In this document: positions 61,958 through 64,000 of the stretch, piece after piece | Layout of the letters: each line of letters begins with the position of its first letter | How positions within the stretch are numbered: position 1 is the first letter of the stretch | NCBI RefSeq assembly: GCF_001306115.1 | Contig: NZ_LGCL01000016.1 | Coordinates: 124,001 to 188,000 of the forward strand | Direction of reading: 5' to 3' | DNA from: Ornatilinea apprima | Lineage (GTDB): Bacteria > Chloroflexota > Anaerolineae > Anaerolineales > Anaerolineaceae | DNA: 64,000 nucleotides | Program-made: the position numbers and the translations under genes | Notes under the pieces: generated by a model | Database searches by the model: none | Told to the model about the DNA's origin: nothing | The model's input: only the letters and a program-made list of their open reading frames with translations

Positions 61958-63259
61958 CTAGTGATGATGATTTTCCAACCAATCAGCGACACTAAACAGC
62001 GCTGGTAAACAGACATGATCTGCAGTGTGGTTTTGCTGATATACCGCAGCACTCTCAGCTTCATTCAGAATGAGACCTGTGAGATCAACACATTCTGTGC
62101 TAGGGTGTATGGTTTTGAAGTGCTGCATTAATTCGATACCCGCTTGCCGGGATTGTTTTCGCTGCTCTTTTTTTAGCGGCAACATACTCGATTGGCGGGC
62201 GGCGATCACTGCCAGTCCACCGAATAATGCGCCGCATGTTTTACCCTGCTTGCATATTCCACCGCCAAGCATGGTTCCGAATAATTGAGTAAGGTCAGAA
62301 GCAAACCCTTCTTTTTCCGCAAAGGCCATAAACACCGCCTCTGCACAGGTATACCCTTGTTCGAAAAGCAGCTTCACTCGCTCTTGTGTGGCTAAATTCC
62401 AATGTCTGCCTGCGCCAATACTCCCTGAAAGATTCAGGTATTCGTCCATTATTTTTTTTACTGCCGCATCTTGAGATGCGGTAATCTCTATAGGCGTAGA
62501 CGATGGATTCTGTAAAACATCAAATAAACTTGCGTGAAGCGCTTTCATTAAATCTGAATAGACATTGATTTTTCTGATCCCAGTGGCGATAGTCCGGCGC
62601 AGGTTGTGTTCCCCCGTCCCAGAAGATCCGTGAAGCACTAGTGGCACATTGACCACAGAATCGAGTTTTTGAAGTCGTTCAAAGTCCAGGTTAGGTTCGC
62701 CCTGGTACTCTCCATGAATTGTGCCGATTGCCACAGCCAGCGCGTCAATGCCGGTAAGTCGAACGAATTCGGCTGCCTGATCCGGATCGGTAAGAAGTGC
62801 CCGGTTCTTGTCTTTGGATAAATATTTACCACCGGTACCAACATGACCTAACTCCGATTCAACAGAGACACCAACCGCATGTGCCAGACGAACAACTTCT
62901 TGTGTGCGGCTAACGTTAACTTCCCATGGTTCAGAACTGGCGTCAATCATCACCGAAGTGAATCCCAAATCGACTGCTTCGCGGATATCATCAATCTCGT
63001 AAGCGTGGTCTAAATGCAAAGCGACTGGAATTTTTGCCTGGGAAGCGAACTCGCGAATGATCCGAATAAAATGAGCGTAGTCAGAGACGCCTGTCGCAGG
63101 TTTCAGCGATGGAGAAAAACTTAATGCGAGCGGAGCTTGAAGTTCCTCAGCATGTTTTAAAATCGAATTCGCCACTTGAATTGTAGGGAAATCGGGAGCG
63201 ATAACCGCGTAACCGTGCAAATCTGCGTCTTTTAGTATTTCTGCTAAAGTTACCAGCAT
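61958..63259 (-). CDS. Class II ketose-bisphosphate aldolase fused to a C_GCAxxG_C_C domain
   Basis: 433 residues. Residues about 1-290 are a zinc-dependent class II aldolase: ALHLDHAYEIDDI (metal His), SVMIDASSEPW, SVESELGHVGTGG (metal Glu), IGTIHGEYQG (metal His), LVLHGSSGTGE (metal His) and INVYSDL. It would cleave a ketose 1-phosphate or 1,6-bisphosphate to dihydroxyacetone phosphate and an aldehyde. Residues about 305-425 match the C_GCAxxG_C_C family: QGYTCAEAVFMAF, GTMLGGGICKQGKTCGALFG, STECVDLTG and a late HVCLPAL. That family has several spaced Cys and may bind metal or iron-sulfur. I have not seen this fusion described. It lies between the isomerase and the phosphatase genes. Confidence 0.8.
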   Translation of the reverse strand: MLVTLAEILKDADLHGYAVIAPDFPTIQVANSILKHAEELQAPLALSFSPSLKPATGVSDYAHFIRIIREFASQAKIPVALHLDHAYEIDDIREAVDLGFTSVMIDASSEPWEVNVSRTQEVVRLAHAVGVSVESELGHVGTGGKYLSKDKNRALLTDPDQAAEFVRLTGIDALAVAIGTIHGEYQGEPNLDFERLQKLDSVVNVPLVLHGSSGTGEHNLRRTIATGIRKINVYSDLMKALHASLFDVLQNPSSTPIEITASQDAAVKKIMDEYLNLSGSIGAGRHWNLATQERVKLLFEQGYTCAEAVFMAFAEKEGFASDLTQLFGTMLGGGICKQGKTCGALFGGLAVIAARQSSMLPLKKEQRKQSRQAGIELMQHFKTIHPSTECVDLTGLILNEAESAAVYQQNHTADHVCLPALFSVADWLENHHH

Positions 63260-63266
63260 AAGGCAC

Positions 63267-64000
63267 CTATTGTATGAGGTAATCAGTGTAAGTTTGTTTT
63301 TTAATTGGCTTAATGCCTAACCAGCCAGCCATTTCCATTGCGGCAGGCATGAGATTCCCGTATGCTAAAGGATAATGATGTTGGTAGCCGCTATTCATGA
63401 GTGTTTGCACAACATCTGGCACACTGGCGGGTTCAGCGCCAACCCGAAGATTGCGATACCATCCGCGACTGCCTACGTAAGAAGGTTTCTGATTATCTAT
63501 TTCTCCATCCAACACCAACAATTGCTCAAAATCGGGTGTGAACCCCATGACAGTTGCCTCGCCAGGCTTTAAGACCAGATCATTGTGCAGTCCCGTAGGG
63601 GGCTTTTGGTCTTGGTCAAATAGCCATAACGACTGCATCCGGGTGCCCTTGTTGTCTGCCAGTATAGGTGAGGTGGGTCCACAATGCCAGAGCAACACAC
63701 TGTCATCGTTTTCATCTACAGTGACCAAATCCATTAACGTGACCACATCCCCGCTACTCATATAATGTAAGGCGAGCATTCCAGCCGCGCTTGGCACGTC
63801 TCCCTCGCAAGCGGCGATCAACCCAGTGGAATTCAATTGCCCCATTAAACTGCATACGGCAACCCCATAATCTGATTGATACCGAGGCCAGCAACTGACT
63901 GCAACTGCGTCCAATCCAAAATTGTCAGCGGCGTGTTGATAAGCGATCTCCAGGCGGCTTAATTTCTCAAGCTGTGGAACCATCCGTTTGTCGAATTGAG
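63267..64000 (-). CDS. L-fucose/L-arabinose isomerase family protein, C-terminal part (cut by window edge)
   Basis: The frame is open to the window edge; about 244 residues can be read. RLEIAYQHAADNFGLDAVAV, CWPRYQSDYGVAVCSLMGQL, CEGDVPSAAGMLALHYMSSG and LLWHCGPTSP are FucI/AraA C-terminal features. It has the same family features as the protein at 2165-3571, though the two are not close. With the aldolase and phosphatase behind it (gap of 7 bases) it forms a sugar isomerase, aldolase and phosphatase pathway, the classical layout for fucose, rhamnose or similar deoxy-sugar breakdown. Confidence 0.8.
   Translation of the reverse strand, partial: QFDKRMVPQLEKLSRLEIAYQHAADNFGLDAVAVSCWPRYQSDYGVAVCSLMGQLNSTGLIAACEGDVPSAAGMLALHYMSSGDVVTLMDLVTVDENDDSVLLWHCGPTSPILADNKGTRMQSLWLFDQDQKPPTGLHNDLVLKPGEATVMGFTPDFEQLLVLDGEIDNQKPSYVGSRGWYRNLRVGAEPASVPDVVQTLMNSGYQHHYPLAYGNLMPAAMEMAGWLGIKPIKKQTYTDYLIQ

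Noticed and set aside
1..64000. tRNA, rRNA genes and CRISPR arrays
   Set aside because: I saw no tRNA-like T-loop with matching arms, no rRNA sequence and no regularly spaced direct repeats. A small tRNA could still be missed by eye.

Overview
The window looks like a chromosomal segment of a heterotrophic, probably anaerobic bacterium of the Chloroflexota, most likely class Anaerolineae. This is an inference, because no rRNA or other marker gene is present. It rests on a large MalT-like LuxR regulator, several sugar ABC transporters whose lipoprotein binding proteins have long Ala/Pro/Glu-rich linkers, many ROK and PfkB kinases, and an Etf-linked lactate dehydrogenase of the anaerobe type. 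I found no tRNA, rRNA or CRISPR array.

Layout. 1-3.6 kb: end of a sugar ABC operon (binding-protein C-terminus, a decayed second copy of it, SDR epimerase, RbsD, FucI/AraA-type isomerase). 3.6-15.1 kb: housekeeping and signalling (two small proteins, LuxR/MalT regulator, PBP2, a CZB-domain chemoreceptor, Cof-type phosphatase, PurB). 15.2-26.8 kb: two divergent operons and a ROK regulator. The minus-strand operon carries a HAD phosphatase, an uncharacterised protein, an HldE-like kinase, a divergent LarC homologue and a ROK kinase. The plus-strand operon carries a sugar ABC transporter and a fusion of the same uncharacterised domain to a GmhA-like SIS isomerase. Together they resemble a heptose-phosphate pathway fed by an importer. 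27-30 kb: purH-guaB. 30.3-38.5 kb: amino-sugar operon (GntR, ROK kinase, ABC importer, two SIS proteins, NagA). 38.5-42 kb: etfB-etfA-FAD dehydrogenase, matching the electron-confurcating lactate dehydrogenase LctBCD. 42-50.9 kb: a GT-C-like membrane protein, a two-component system next to an HtrA protease with a phased response-regulator box between them, glycerate 2-kinase and a WD40-like lipoprotein.

51-60.4 kb holds the most unusual unit: a nine-gene minus-strand operon with GntR regulator, PurD of an unusual sequence type, M42 peptidase, NMT1/SsuA-type ABC importer, PfkB kinase, a divergent PurL that lacks its last domain, and a BtpA-family protein. It has its own consensus promoter and a palindromic operator. 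It reads as an importer-coupled pathway that reuses purine-biosynthesis chemistry, with no described product that I recognise.

60.4-64 kb: an RNase PH gene cut off by a decayed IS256-family transposase, then a sugar-degradation operon (HAD phosphatase, class II aldolase fused to a C_GCAxxG_C_C domain, FucI/AraA-type isomerase) running off the window edge.

The genes are tightly packed, with ATGA overlaps and gaps of a few bases. Many gene ends carry perfect 11-15 bp hairpins, often without a U-tract.
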